DNA from: JAFLCM01 sp964510955 | GTDB taxonomy: Bacteria > Planctomycetota > Phycisphaerae > Phycisphaerales > UBA1924 | DNA length: 64,000 nucleotides | NCBI GenBank assembly: GCA_964510955.1 | Contig: CAZEDW010000018.1 | Span: 18,007 to 82,006 of the forward strand | Direction: 5' to 3' | Part shown: positions 25,333-34,693 of the stretch, in pieces | Layout: each line of letters begins with the position of its first letter | Numbering within the stretch: position 1 is the stretch's first letter | Position numbers and translations under genes: made by a program | The notes under the pieces: generated by a model | Databases searched by the model: none | What the model saw: the letters and a program-made list of their open reading frames with translations, nothing else | Told to the model about the DNA's origin: nothing

Positions 25333-25720
25333 GGCGGCACAAGCATAGCGTCGTGATGCGAATCGAATCGCATGTGCACGGCTCGATCGCCGAAAAAGGC
25401 CGCAGCCAATAACTCCTGCCGGTGCGTTTGGTGTCGGGTCGGGCTGCTCGGCTCTAAGAAACCCGCGACGGGTGATGCTCTGCCCGGGGCTCACCCGGGC
25501 ATCGGGGGCGTTCTTGTCGAGATGTCAACCGCCCGAGCCGGGCAAGGATGCCAAGGGTGTCAAGCTCTGATCCACACAGGTTTGCGTTCTTGACACGGTT
25601 GCTTCCCAGGTGGCGACAATAAGAAGACTACCTGTGGCAGGCCCGCCTGGGCCGACAGTAATGGCCTCCTCACCGACCAAACAGCCGCCGGTGGCACGCA
25701 GGAACTGTGGAAGCCGACGC
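25333..25720. other. Intergenic region, no gene seen
   Basis: This region of about 390 bases separates two minus-strand genes and presumably holds the promoter of the four-gene cluster. It contains a perfect palindromic hairpin TGCCCGGG/CCCGGGCA at 25481-25501 without a clear T run, and the repeat listed separately at 25551-25602. Short plus-strand frames have no supporting evidence. Confidence 0.5.
25551..25602. repeat. Weak member of the CCAAGGGTGCCAAC repeat family
   Basis: The left arm CCAAGGGTGTCAAGCTC and right arm GTTCTTGACACGGTTGC share the TGTCAAG core in opposite orientation. They resemble the better copies at 31.5, 34.25 and 38.1 kb. Pairing is much poorer than in those. Confidence 0.4.
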
Positions 25721-26515
25721 CTACTGGCGCCGAACTCTGCGCGACCCGTGCAGCAGCAACGCCGCCGGAATCAAAGAGAGCGCACCGGGGGAGGGTGAGA
25801 GCTCGTCCACAGTCGCCAAGTGAAACTCGACCCAGGCTCCGGTAATGGTCACCATCGGAAACGTGAATGGCGCACTGAGATGCCCGTTAGTCAGCGAGGC
25901 CGCGATCTCGCTCTGCAGCGCGGCGGCGTCCCACCCAAGCTCTCTAAACAGGCCCTGCAAGTCCACGGAGACGCGCGTCGGATTCGTGTACCCCCCCCAC
26001 CGGCACTGAACCGTCAGCCAACCTTCAGCGGAGTTCGGGACTCCATCCGAATGGAATAACCCGAGCATCACGGTGCTGCTGCCATCCGTGGCGCTGTACG
26101 CCTGAGGCTCGGCATCGTACAAGCCTCCCATGTCGGCAATCGTCAGCGTGAATGTCTGCGTCTCGCCCGACGCCATCCGTCCGCCGGTCATTGCGACACC
26201 GTTCACAAAGCCGGGGCTCGGATTCGTCGAGGTCTCCGTGCGCGATGTCAGCGTCGAGGGTCCGGGGCGGGCCATTAGCGTGTGCACAGATTTGGGACCG
26301 TGCGTCCAGTCCATCGACGGACCACCTTGGCTGTAGAAAAACGGTCCGTCGCCCCAACCGTAGTCGACGAAGGAACCAGTTGCCATCGTGGTGCCGCTGT
26401 CGGCGAGGCCGGGCACGTCGAGCCGTGCCTCCGACCATGTCATCGCAGCGCCCGCGGCGGCGCCCGTCGCCAGCAACCCGACCACGAAGCCGAGGGGAGA
26501 TTTCGCGTTCATCAT
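25721..26515 (-). CDS. Exported protein with PEP-CTERM-type tag, function unknown
   Basis: This 264-residue protein starts at the first of two adjacent ATGs, with AAGGAG eight bases ahead. The signal peptide is LGFVVGLLATGAAAGAA. The body is beta-rich (TWSEARLDVPGL, FFYSQGGPSMDWTHGPKS, GETQTFTLTIADMGG, VTITGAWVEFHLATV) and has no Cys-rich or catalytic pattern I recognise. The C-terminus LSPSPGALSLIPAALLLHGSRRVRRQ is a PEP-CTERM-like sorting signal. It is divergent from the kinase-WD40 gene. Confidence 0.75.
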   Translation of the reverse strand: MMNAKSPLGFVVGLLATGAAAGAAMTWSEARLDVPGLADSGTTMATGSFVDYGWGDGPFFYSQGGPSMDWTHGPKSVHTLMARPGPSTLTSRTETSTNPSPGFVNGVAMTGGRMASGETQTFTLTIADMGGLYDAEPQAYSATDGSSTVMLGLFHSDGVPNSAEGWLTVQCRWGGYTNPTRVSVDLQGLFRELGWDAAALQSEIAASLTNGHLSAPFTFPMVTITGAWVEFHLATVDELSPSPGALSLIPAALLLHGSRRVRRQ

Positions 26516-26694
26516 GTGCCACACTCCTTGCCGGGCCCGGTCCGATCGGACGCGATCGACGGGCCTTGGGGCCGACACGAGATTGTGGCGCCCACCGGCG
26601 GCGGCAACCACAAGGACTTCACCCCGAATATCCGGGCGGGGATGACCTAGAACTGTTCAAGCCCGTGTCGCCGCCCGTCCTACCCTCTCCCCCG

Positions 26695-29600
26695 ATGAGC
26701 GCCGAGTCGATGCAGAAGGTCGAGGCGGTCTTCGCCGAGCTGCTGGAGCTCGCGCCGCCGCAGCGGGGGGAGGCCCTGCGCCGGCTGTGCGGGAGCGACG
26801 CGTCGCTGGCCCGTGAGGTGTGGTCGCTGCTGCAGCACCACCAGGACGACGAGGGGTCGTTCCTGGACCCCGACGGGCTTAGAGCCATCGCCGAGGCGGC
26901 CTCGCGCGAGCCGATCCTCGACGCCGGCACGCGTTTCGCGGGGTACACGATCCTCGGGCCCCTGGGCGAGGGGGGCATGGGGCTGGTGTACCGGGCCCAG
27001 CAGGAGCGCCCCCGGCGGACGGTGGCGATCAAGGTCATCCGGGCCGCGATGCTCGGCTCGACCGCGCTGAAGCGCTTCGAGCGCGAGGCCGAGGTGCTGG
27101 GGCTTCTGCAGCACCCGGGCATCGCGCAGATCTTCGAGGCCGGCTGGGGCGACACCGACGACGGGCCGCGCCCCTTCATCGCCATGGAGCTGGTCGACGG
27201 CCCGCCCCTGGCGCGGTACGTCCGCGAGCGGAACCTGACGGTGCGCGAGCGGCTGGAGCTGATCGCGCGGGTGTGCGACGCGGTGCACCACGCGCACCAG
27301 CGCGGCGTGATCCACCGCGACCTCAAGCCCGGCAACATCCTCATCGACCCTTCGGGCCAGCCCAAGGTGCTCGACTTCGGCGTGTCGCGGGCCGACACGG
27401 GCGAGGGCATGGCCATCACGGTGCACACCCACGCGGGGCAGCTCATCGGCACGCTGGCCTACATGAGCCCCGAGCAGGCCTCGGGCGACGCCGATGCGGT
27501 CGACGTCCGCAGCGACGTGTGGGCCCTGGGCGTGGTGATGTTCGAGCTGCTGACGGGCAGGTACCCCTATGACCTCGCCAGCAAGCCCGTGCACGAGGCG
27601 GCACGCCTGATCCACGACACCGAGCCGGCGCGGCTGACGGACCAGGGCCGGCAGTTCAGGGGCGACCTGACCAACATCGTGGGCAAGGCGCTTGAGCGGG
27701 ACCGCTCGCGCCGCTACCAGTCCGCCGCCCAGCTCGCCGACGACATCCGCGCCCACCTCGCCGGGGCGCCGATCTCGGCCAAGCAGGACTCGTTCGTGTA
27801 CGTGGCGAGCAAGCTGATGCGCCGGCACAAGCTGGCGGCGGCGATGATCCAGGTGTCGCTGCTGGTGCTGGTCGCGTTCGCGCTGTTCGCCTGGCGCCAG
27901 GCCCGGGCGCAGGAGAGGCTCGCCGCGGGCGAGCGGGCCGCGCGCCTCGCCGCCGACCACGCCAGGAACCAGGCCGCCCAGACCGCCCAGGACCTGCGAA
28001 GGAACCTGTACGTCTCGGCGATCGGGCACGCCCAGGCCGCTTACGCCTCGCGCGACGCCGACCGCATGCGCCGCGTGCTGGACGAGTGCCCCGCCGACGA
28101 GCGCGGGTGGGAGTGGGCGTACCTCAAGCGCCTGGCGGACTCGGGCACGCGGGTGCGGACGCTGCCGGAGAACGGTGTGTGCTTCGCCGCCGTCTGCGAG
28201 GACACCTCCGCCGTCCTGACGTGGGCGGGGCTTCAGCCGGTGCGCCTGCTCGACGGCGCGACGGGTGACGAGACGGTCCGGGCCGACATCGAGAACGGCG
28301 TCGCCGGGATCGCCATCTCGCCCGACGGGTCGCTGGTGGTCCGCGCGGGGGTGAACGGCGACCTGTACGCCATGGAACACGCCGACCGCGGCTTCCGGCG
28401 CGTCCTGAGCCGCCCGGGGGTCGTCATGAACGTCACGGCGGTGTCGTCCAGGCGCGGGCTGGCGCTCCTCCGCACGGCTCCGGATGAGCGGACCGTCAAC
28501 ATGGAGCTGCTCGACGTCCGCGCCGGGCGCATCGTCGGCGTCGTCCATCCCGGGCCCGCCAACACCGGCGTGTTCAGCCCCGACGGGTCCATGCTCGCGC
28601 TGGCGCTGAGCGATGGGCGCGTGCTCGTGCGACCCGTGGACACCGAGGGCACCGCCACATACCCGGTGCACGCGGGCCATGTCTGGTCGGTCCGCTTCAG
28701 CCCCGACGGGCGCCGGCTGGCCAGCGGCGGTCAGGACGGCGTGATGGGGCTCATCGACCTGGACACGGGGCTGGTCCGGCGCCTGCCCATCAGCGACAAC
28801 AAGGTGCTGGCGCTGGCGTGGAGCCCCGACGGCTCGATGGTCGCCGCGTCGGGGACCGAGCCGGGGCTGCGGGTGGTCGAGACCCGGACGCCCCGGGTGT
28901 TCGCCTCGCTGCTGGGTCACGCCGCCAGGGTCGAATCGGTGGCGTGGGGCGCCAAGGGGCTGGTCAGCACCTCGCGTGACGGCACGGCCCGATGGTGGGA
29001 CGACCCGCGCCGCGACCCGACGCTCCCGCGCACCCTGCCCGGGGGCGTGACGGCGGTCGCGGTGGACCCCGGCGGCAACGGCGTCTACGCCGGCGTGGAC
29101 CGCGGACGCGTCATGATCCTCTCGCCCGTCGATCTCGCGCCGCTCGACGAGCTGCCCGCGATCAGGGACGACATCAGCGTGCTGCACGTCTCGCCCGACG
29201 GGCGCCGCGTGGTGGCCTCGTGCTACTCGGGCCTGGTGGTGGTGTTCGACGTGTGCAACCGGCGGATCGAGTCGGTGATCGCCGGGACCACGGGCCGGTC
29301 GCTCAAGCTCGCGTTCCACCCCGACTCGCGGCGGCTGCTGCTGGGCTCCGACGCCGAGTCGGCGACCATCTGGGACGCCGCCACCGGCGCGCTGCTGGAC
29401 ACGCTGCCCGAGGCGCCGCTGACGGCCAACGCGGTGGCGTGGTCGCCCGACGGCGCGCTGATCGCGGTGGGCCACGTCCAGTCGGGCGTGCAGGTCTTCG
29501 ACGCCGCCACGCGGCGCGAGCTGCGCCGGCTGCAGGGCGTCGATCAGTTCCCCTACTACGTCGAGTTCTCGCCCGACGGACGCTCGCTCTACGCCGGCGA

Positions 29601-29904
29601 CGAGGGCGGCAACATCTGCGTGTGGGACGTCGGCAGCGGCGAGCTGGTCCGCCGGCTGAAGGGGCACCAGCACGGCGTCTACGTGCAGGGCTTCTCGCCC
29701 GACGGCGCGCGGATCGTCACCGGGGGCTGGGACAACACCATCCGCGTCTGGGACACCGCCGACGGTCACGAGCTGCTCAGCCTCCGCGGGCACACCGGCG
29801 GCACCCCGGGCGCGGTCTTCACCCCCGACGGCTCGGCCATCATCAGCGCCTCGACCGACGCGACCATCCGAATCTGGTCGGCCCGCCCCCTCCCGACGCG
29901 GTGA
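26695..29904 (+). CDS. Membrane Ser/Thr protein kinase with WD40 repeats
   Basis: This 1069-residue protein starts at ATG 26695, since the long open frame upstream is antisense to the neighbour. An N-terminal helical segment precedes a Hanks-type kinase: GEGGMGLVY loop, AIKVI lysine, HRDLKPGN catalytic loop (about 206-213), DFGVS (about 226) and GTLAYMSPEQA activation segment. One transmembrane helix (about 379-402, AAAMIQVSLLVLVAFALFAW) follows. A short coiled segment leads to a large WD40 array (about residues 480-1065) with repeated SPDG and VWD ends (GNICVWDVGSGELVRRLKGH). It probably senses or scaffolds partners; the WD40 part is on the far side of the membrane helix. Typical of the many planctomycete kinase-WD40 fusions. 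Confidence 0.93.
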   Translation: MSAESMQKVEAVFAELLELAPPQRGEALRRLCGSDASLAREVWSLLQHHQDDEGSFLDPDGLRAIAEAASREPILDAGTRFAGYTILGPLGEGGMGLVYRAQQERPRRTVAIKVIRAAMLGSTALKRFEREAEVLGLLQHPGIAQIFEAGWGDTDDGPRPFIAMELVDGPPLARYVRERNLTVRERLELIARVCDAVHHAHQRGVIHRDLKPGNILIDPSGQPKVLDFGVSRADTGEGMAITVHTHAGQLIGTLAYMSPEQASGDADAVDVRSDVWALGVVMFELLTGRYPYDLASKPVHEAARLIHDTEPARLTDQGRQFRGDLTNIVGKALERDRSRRYQSAAQLADDIRAHLAGAPISAKQDSFVYVASKLMRRHKLAAAMIQVSLLVLVAFALFAWRQARAQERLAAGERAARLAADHARNQAAQTAQDLRRNLYVSAIGHAQAAYASRDADRMRRVLDECPADERGWEWAYLKRLADSGTRVRTLPENGVCFAAVCEDTSAVLTWAGLQPVRLLDGATGDETVRADIENGVAGIAISPDGSLVVRAGVNGDLYAMEHADRGFRRVLSRPGVVMNVTAVSSRRGLALLRTAPDERTVNMELLDVRAGRIVGVVHPGPANTGVFSPDGSMLALALSDGRVLVRPVDTEGTATYPVHAGHVWSVRFSPDGRRLASGGQDGVMGLIDLDTGLVRRLPISDNKVLALAWSPDGSMVAASGTEPGLRVVETRTPRVFASLLGHAARVESVAWGAKGLVSTSRDGTARWWDDPRRDPTLPRTLPGGVTAVAVDPGGNGVYAGVDRGRVMILSPVDLAPLDELPAIRDDISVLHVSPDGRRVVASCYSGLVVVFDVCNRRIESVIAGTTGRSLKLAFHPDSRRLLLGSDAESATIWDAATGALLDTLPEAPLTANAVAWSPDGALIAVGHVQSGVQVFDAATRRELRRLQGVDQFPYYVEFSPDGRSLYAGDEGGNICVWDVGSGELVRRLKGHQHGVYVQGFSPDGARIVTGGWDNTIRVWDTADGHELLSLRGHTGGTPGAVFTPDGSAIISASTDATIRIWSARPLPTR

Positions 29905-30026
29905 TTCCCCCGCGTTCAGAGGGAGTTCCTGCGGGGATTTTGCTGGAATCCCGTCGCTTCGGGGGTAGGCTAGTGGTAGACCGGGCCGCCCACCCACGCC
30001 CCCCGGCCGGCCCCCGAGGAGAGCCC

Positions 30027-31478
30027 ATGACCATCCCCATCCGTGTCCCGCTCGCCGTGCTCCTGGCCCTCGGCGCCTCGGCCCGGGCCGACTCGCCCCG
30101 CACCGAGGTCTCCAAGGACGGCGCGATCACCGCCAGCCTGCCGCCGGTCTCGCACGAGGCGCCGGCTCACCTGGTCACCCGCACCGCGGGCGTGCCCTAC
30201 GGCGCCACCCCCAACTGGCAGCTCAACCTCCGGCGACAGGTCGGCGCGGTCCGCATCGCCGACATGAACGGCGACGGCAGGCTGGACCTCGTCGTAGGCT
30301 GCTACATCTCCAACAGCTTCCCCCCCTACGACGACTGGCACGACATGGTGTTCCTTAACACCGGCACCACCCTCGAGGCCACGCCGAGCTGGATCAGCTC
30401 CGACCAGACGCACACCGGCGACATCCAGATCGGCGACATCAACAAGGACCGCAAGCCGGACATCCTGGCCGTGAGCGGCAGCTTCAACCCGCCCCGCATC
30501 TACTTCAGCCAGCCCGGGCTCCACACCCTGCCCAGCACCACCGCGGGCTGGTTCGCCAACCCGCCGCAATCGAGCTGGGCCACCAGCGGCCTGCTCTTCG
30601 ACGCCGACAACGACAACGACCTCGACGTGCTGATGACCAACCAGGCCCAGTCGCCCGATCCCTACCGCCCGATGACGTTCTACCGCAACAGCGGCGGCGT
30701 GCTGGAGACCACCCCGAGCTGGCTGTCGGCCGAGGCCTCGATCCAGAACACCGCCGCCGCCGCCGACATCGACGGCGACGGGCTGCTCGACGTCGCAGTG
30801 GCAAAGTGGGTGAACTTCCAGAGCGGCATCTACAAAAACGTCGGCGGCACCCTCGCCACCACGCCCATGTGGACCGACGGCAGCACCGCCGGCAAGCGCG
30901 GCGTCGCCTTCGCCGACGTCGATCACAACGGCTGGCCCGACCTCATGATCGGCGGCGCCTCCACCAGCCAGCAGTCACGCCTGTGGATGAACAACGCCGG
31001 CGTCCTCACCCCCGGCTGGACCGCCTCGCTCGCGTTCGTCGGCCAGCAGGAGAACACCTTCCACGACGTCAACCGCGACGGCTGGGCCGACTACGCCGAG
31101 GTCCACTTCTCCAACGGGCAAACCCACATCTGGCTCAACAACAACGGCACCCTCAGCGCCACCCCCGACTGGATGTACGACGCCCCCGAGGTCGGCAACG
31201 CCATCGACTTCGGCGATATCAACGGCGACGGGCGCCCCGATCTCGCCATCGGCTACTCCGGCGATGTCAGCGTGCGCGTCTTCTTCGCCGTGCCCCCGCC
31301 GTGTCCCACCGACATCAACCACGACGGCGTGATGAACACCGCCGACCTGCTGATCCTGCTGGGCAGCTTCGGGCAGTCCGTGCCGCCCGGGACCAACGGC
31401 GACATCAACGGCGACGGCCAGGTGACGACCACCGACCTCACCGCCCTGCTGGGCGTGTTCGGGCAGAGCTGCCCGTGA
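30027..31478 (+). CDS. Exported FG-GAP/VCBS-repeat protein with C-terminal dockerin
   Basis: This 483-residue protein starts at ATG 30027 after GAGGAGAG. The signal peptide is VPLAVLLALGASARA. Repeats of the form IADMNGDGRLDLVVG, IGDINKDRKPDILAV, AADIDGDGLLDVAVA and FGDINGDGRPDLAIG are FG-GAP/VCBS beta-propeller blades with calcium loops. The dockerin reads DINHDGVMNTADLLILL, then DINGDGQVTTTDLTALL, FGQSC. The propeller should bind calcium and may mediate adhesion. It follows the kinase gene by 122 bases. Immediately after its stop lies an inverted repeat. Confidence 0.9.
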   Translation: MTIPIRVPLAVLLALGASARADSPRTEVSKDGAITASLPPVSHEAPAHLVTRTAGVPYGATPNWQLNLRRQVGAVRIADMNGDGRLDLVVGCYISNSFPPYDDWHDMVFLNTGTTLEATPSWISSDQTHTGDIQIGDINKDRKPDILAVSGSFNPPRIYFSQPGLHTLPSTTAGWFANPPQSSWATSGLLFDADNDNDLDVLMTNQAQSPDPYRPMTFYRNSGGVLETTPSWLSAEASIQNTAAAADIDGDGLLDVAVAKWVNFQSGIYKNVGGTLATTPMWTDGSTAGKRGVAFADVDHNGWPDLMIGGASTSQQSRLWMNNAGVLTPGWTASLAFVGQQENTFHDVNRDGWADYAEVHFSNGQTHIWLNNNGTLSATPDWMYDAPEVGNAIDFGDINGDGRPDLAIGYSGDVSVRVFFAVPPPCPTDINHDGVMNTADLLILLGSFGQSVPPGTNGDINGDGQVTTTDLTALLGVFGQSCP

Positions 31479-31480
31479 GG

Positions 31481-31522
31481 CCAAGGGTGCCAACGCTGCT
31501 CTCTCAGCGTTGGCACTCTTGG
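31481..31522. repeat. Inverted repeat, family CCAAGGGTGCCAACGC, copy A
   Basis: The left arm CCAAGGGTGCCAACGCTG (31481-31498) pairs with CAGCGTTGGCACTCTTGG (31505-31522), with one mismatch in 18 and a 6-base loop. It begins three bases after the stop of the dockerin gene and faces the end of the minus-strand tetR. A similar element lies at 34.25 and 38.1 kb. It may serve as a bidirectional terminator, but no T run follows. Confidence 0.8.
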
Positions 31523-31571
31523 CACGGTTGACGCCAGAGTGCGTGACCCAAACGCCCGCTGCTCCCGGTCT

Positions 31572-32216
31572 TCACTCGGCCTCCCGTATCACCGCCTCCG
31601 CCACCGCCCGCGCCAGGCGTGCCGCCCGGGCCCTCCCGGCGGCGTCCGCGGCGGCGGTCAGGTTCGCACCGTTCAGCAGAACGATCAGCTTCGCCGCCGT
31701 CTCGTCGGGCGACTTCAGCCCGGCGTCGCGGCACAGCCCGGCGATCCACGCCCGCAGCGCCGCGGCGTGCTCGAGCATCGCGGCCCTCACCGGCTCGCTG
31801 GAATCCCCCAGTTCACCCAGGGCGCGGGCGAACGGGCAGCCCGCGTACCGCGCCGAGCCGTGCCACTCGCCCAGCCGATCAAACACGCCGAGCAGCCTGG
31901 CGCGCGGGCCCCTCGCCCGCTTCACGCCCTCGCCCATGAACGCCATCCACCCCCGGTGCTGCTCGCGGAGGTACTCGGCGATCAACCCCTCTTTGCCGCT
32001 GAAGTGCTGGTAGAGCGACATCCGCGCCACGCCGGCGTGCGCGACGAGTTCATCGACGCCGACCGCCCCGATCCCGCGCACCGGGAACAGCTCACCCGCC
32101 GCCTTGAGGAGGCGCTCGCGCGGACCCGGGGCCCCGGCGCCCGAGCGAGGTGGCCGCCCGCGCCGGGCCGCCGGGGCGGTTGCTGGTGGCGGGGGCTGTC
32201 GTTTGCTCCTGGTCAT
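31572..32216 (-). CDS. TetR/AcrR-family transcriptional regulator
   Basis: This 214-residue protein has a Pro/Arg-rich N-terminal tail, then a helix-turn-helix: ERLLKAAGELFPVRGIGAVGVDELVAHAGVARMSLYQHFSGKEGLIAEYL, the classic TetR pattern. The C-terminal ligand-binding domain includes GCPFARALGELGDSSEPVRAAMLEH. This C-terminal type, with a conserved Cys (GCPF), is common in TetR proteins next to oxidative-stress or AhpD-type genes. The neighbouring gene, 103 bases upstream on the same strand, is such an AhpD-family gene, so this is a plausible regulator of it. The effector is unknown. Confidence 0.88.
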   Translation of the reverse strand: MTRSKRQPPPPATAPAARRGRPPRSGAGAPGPRERLLKAAGELFPVRGIGAVGVDELVAHAGVARMSLYQHFSGKEGLIAEYLREQHRGWMAFMGEGVKRARGPRARLLGVFDRLGEWHGSARYAGCPFARALGELGDSSEPVRAAMLEHAAALRAWIAGLCRDAGLKSPDETAAKLIVLLNGANLTAAADAAGRARAARLARAVAEAVIREAE

Positions 32217-32319
32217 GGGCGCCGGTTGTTCCGCTGAAGCGCACGGGCGGCCCCGACCCTCGCGGTCGTCACGCGCGGGCCGGGGCTGGGATGCTACACA
32301 AGCGCCCGCCGGCGTCGCG

Positions 32320-32874
32320 TCACACCGCCGCGGCTTCGGCGCGGGGCAGCACGACGGGGAAATCGACCGGTACGCCCGCAGCCTTGTTGAAGAAGTTGGT
32401 GAACACGTTGAGCCCGACGTGCGCGATGATCTCCGCGATTTCGCCGTCGGAGAACCCCGCGGCCCGCACCCGCGCCACCTGCTCGTCGCCGACGGCGCCC
32501 GCGTTGATCAGCACCGACTTGGCGAACGTCAGCGCCGCCCGCGCCCGGACATCGGACGAGCCGCCCTCGCGGGCCGCCTCGGCCTCCTCGGGCTTCAGGC
32601 CCACCAGGCCGCCGATGGCGGTGTGCGCCGACAGGCAGTACGAGCAGCGGTTCACCTCGGCCACCAGCAGCGCAATCTGCTCACGCAGCCTGGCCGGGAG
32701 CTTGCCCGCCCCCAGCGCCCCCGAGAAGCCCAGGTAGCTTTCCAGCACCGCCGTGGAGTTCGCCATCGCCCGGGTCATGTTGGGGATCAGCCCCAGCTTG
32801 CCCTTGATGGCGGTGAACAGCTCGGCGTTCTTGCCGGTGGCGGAAGCGGGATCAACGAGATTCAGCGCGGTCAT
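32320..32874 (-). CDS. AhpD-family carboxymuconolactone decarboxylase-like protein
   Basis: This 184-residue protein starts at ATG 32874 with AGGAG seven bases ahead; the longer frame adds unrelated residues. The signature is EVNRCSYCLSAHTAIG, with the redox CxxC and a following His of the AhpD type, flanked by RLREQIALLVA and FSDGEIAEIIAHVGLNVFTNFFNK. Relatives are peroxidase-associated disulfide reductases or gamma-carboxymuconolactone decarboxylases; the CxxC-x2-H pattern favours an alkyl hydroperoxidase role. It is probably regulated by the TetR gene downstream on the same strand. Confidence 0.88.
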   Translation of the reverse strand: MTALNLVDPASATGKNAELFTAIKGKLGLIPNMTRAMANSTAVLESYLGFSGALGAGKLPARLREQIALLVAEVNRCSYCLSAHTAIGGLVGLKPEEAEAAREGGSSDVRARAALTFAKSVLINAGAVGDEQVARVRAAGFSDGEIAEIIAHVGLNVFTNFFNKAAGVPVDFPVVLPRAEAAAV

Positions 32875-33110
32875 GGTCGTGCTCCTGTCGGTGTTCGATT
32901 CGCCCAGGCCCGGCGCTCGCCGGAGGGGCACGGAGCTTGGATGCCATGAATAGACTGATCGTTCCATATATTTCTCGCGGGGCCCTCTTTTCCCGTCAAG
33001 GCCCGAGAACCATCCCCTCCCCTCGGTGGCCAGCCGTGTGGAGTGCCCCGTTCGCCGGGTGGCTATGCTGGCCACCAGCCCCCGCCGCCGGGGGAGAGGG
33101 AGACCCCGCC

Positions 33111-34250
33111 ATGCCGATCCGTGCCCTGTCCGCCGCCCTGCTCTGCGCCGTGAGTTCGCACGCCCTCGCCGGGGTGAACCCCGCGCCGTGCGCCGGGCTT
33201 GTCGCCGAGTGGCGCTTCGACGGCGACGCGCTCGACACTTCCGGCCTCGCCAACCACGGCACCCTCTTCAACGGCACCTTCACCGCCGGCGTCGCCGGAC
33301 AAGCGCTCTCGCTCAACGGCACATCCACCTACGCCAACTTCGGCAACGACGCCTCGCTCAACCCCGCCGCCGCCATCACCCTCTCGGCGTGGTACCGCCC
33401 CGTGGCCTTCAGCGGCAGCGGCAACGACAGCATCATCGACAAGGGCGCCGCCTCGCACAGCCCGCCGTACTACCAGTATCACCTCGGTGTGGCGGGCACC
33501 CAGTACAACCCGCCCGGCTCGTGCGGCTTCAACGTCGCCACCACCGGCGGCCCCACCGGCGGCGGCACGGGCAACGGCTTTCTCCAGAACGGGCAGTGGT
33601 ACCACTTTGTCGGGACCTACGACGGTGCCCGTTCGAAGTTCTACGTCAACGGCGTGCTCATCTCCGACATCGCCGCCACCGGCACCATCGCCAACCTCGG
33701 CAAGCCCGTGCTCGTCGGCAAGTTCAACAACCTCAACTTCTACCTCCCCGGCACCATCGACGAGGTCCGCATCTTCAACCGCGGCCTCAGCGCCGACGAG
33801 GTGGACCTGCTCTACCGCAGCCCCGATGCCCGCCCCATGGTGATCCCGCCCGCGACCAACGCCTGCCCCGGCGGGTCGGTGACGTTCACCGCCCGCCACC
33901 TCAACGCCGACGGCGTCACCTACCAGTGGCGCCGCAACGGCCAACCGCTGAACGACCAGACCGGCCCCACGCTCACGCTCACCAACCTCTCCGACCTCGA
34001 CGCCACCAGCTACGACTGCGTCGTCACCACCCCCTGCCGCACCGAGACCAGCCGCCCCGGCGTGCTCACCCTCTGCCAGGGCGACATCAACGCCGACGGC
34101 ACCCGCAACACCGCCGACCTCACGCTCCTGTTGGTCAACTTCGGGCAGGCCGTCCCGACGTGCACCGGCGGCGACCTGAACAGCGACGGGCAGGTCAACA
34201 CCAACGACCTCACCCTGCTGCTGGTCCGGTTCGGTCAGAACTGCCCCTGA
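33111..34250 (+). CDS. Exported LamG/Ig-like protein with C-terminal dockerin
   Basis: This 379-residue protein has a signal peptide (IRALSAALLCAVSSHALA). Next is a concanavalin-like LamG domain: LVAEWRFDGDALDTSGLANH, ITLSAWYRPVAFSG, GQWYHFVGTYDGARSKFYVNGVL and GTIDEVRIFNRGLSADEVDLLY, all standard LamG markers. An Ig-like domain (VTFTARHLNADG, YQWRRNGQPLND, DATSYDCVVTTPC) follows. The dockerin is DINADGTRNTADLTLLLVNFG, then DLNSDGQVNTNDLTLLLVRFG, ending NC. Such proteins probably bind extracellular glycans. It starts upstream of, and divergent from, the AhpD gene. Confidence 0.9.
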   Translation: MPIRALSAALLCAVSSHALAGVNPAPCAGLVAEWRFDGDALDTSGLANHGTLFNGTFTAGVAGQALSLNGTSTYANFGNDASLNPAAAITLSAWYRPVAFSGSGNDSIIDKGAASHSPPYYQYHLGVAGTQYNPPGSCGFNVATTGGPTGGGTGNGFLQNGQWYHFVGTYDGARSKFYVNGVLISDIAATGTIANLGKPVLVGKFNNLNFYLPGTIDEVRIFNRGLSADEVDLLYRSPDARPMVIPPATNACPGGSVTFTARHLNADGVTYQWRRNGQPLNDQTGPTLTLTNLSDLDATSYDCVVTTPCRTETSRPGVLTLCQGDINADGTRNTADLTLLLVNFGQAVPTCTGGDLNSDGQVNTNDLTLLLVRFGQNCP

Positions 34251-34252
34251 GC

Positions 34253-34295
34253 CCAAGAGTGCCAACGCCGCACCCTCCGGGGTTGGCACCCTTGG
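34253..34295. repeat. Inverted repeat, family CCAAGGGTGCCAACGC, copy B
   Basis: The left arm CCAAGAGTGCCAACGCCG (34253-34270) pairs with CGGGGTTGGCACCCTTGG (34278-34295), with two mismatches in 18. It starts two bases after the dockerin stop and lies between convergent genes, as copy A does. Confidence 0.8.
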
Positions 34296-34324
34296 CATCC
34301 TTGAACCGCTCCCCCGCCTCGCGC

Positions 34325-34693
34325 CTACCGCAGCAGCCCCTCCAGCCCCGGCAACTCAGGCAGCCCCAGCGACTGCGCCTGGCGGTTCGCCTCGTCGCGG
34401 ACCATCCGCTGCACCGATTCCAGCGCATCGTTGGCCGCCTCGGCGATGAGGCGTTCGCTCATCTCGCGCGACGACGCGTCGCGCCCCAACGACGACGCCA
34501 GCACCGGGTCGAGCTTCACCTCCAGCACCTTCATCTTGCCCGACACCGTGACCTTGACCGCGCCCGACCGCGCCGAGCCGGTGGCGCTCATGCCCTCGAG
34601 CGACTCCTGGAAGCGCTTCATCGCCTCCTGGATCTTGTCCTTGTTTTTCAGAAGGCCCGCGAGGGCGCCCATGGTTTTGAGTTGGTCGAACAT
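34325..34693 (-). CDS. YbaB/EbfC-family nucleoid-associated protein
   Basis: This 122-residue protein has the YbaB pattern: FDQLKTMGALAGLLKNKDKIQEAMKRFQESLEGM (helical arm), AVKVTVSGKMKVLEVKLDP (three-stranded sheet) and LIAEAANDALESVQRMVRDEANRQA (second helix). It forms dimers that bind DNA. It is encoded just after dnaX on the same strand, the order seen in many bacteria (dnaX-ybaB-recR). recR is not visible here; the next plus-strand sequence is a dockerin gene. The spacer towards dnaX contains a repeat. Confidence 0.92.
   Translation of the reverse strand: MFDQLKTMGALAGLLKNKDKIQEAMKRFQESLEGMSATGSARSGAVKVTVSGKMKVLEVKLDPVLASSLGRDASSREMSERLIAEAANDALESVQRMVRDEANRQAQSLGLPELPGLEGLLR

Noticed and set aside
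26680..29997. A 1105-codon open frame on the minus strand across the kinase gene
   Set aside because: It mirrors GC-rich codons of the kinase and its translation is Arg/Gly/Val/His-rich with no domain. The plus-strand kinase and WD40 motifs are unmistakable.
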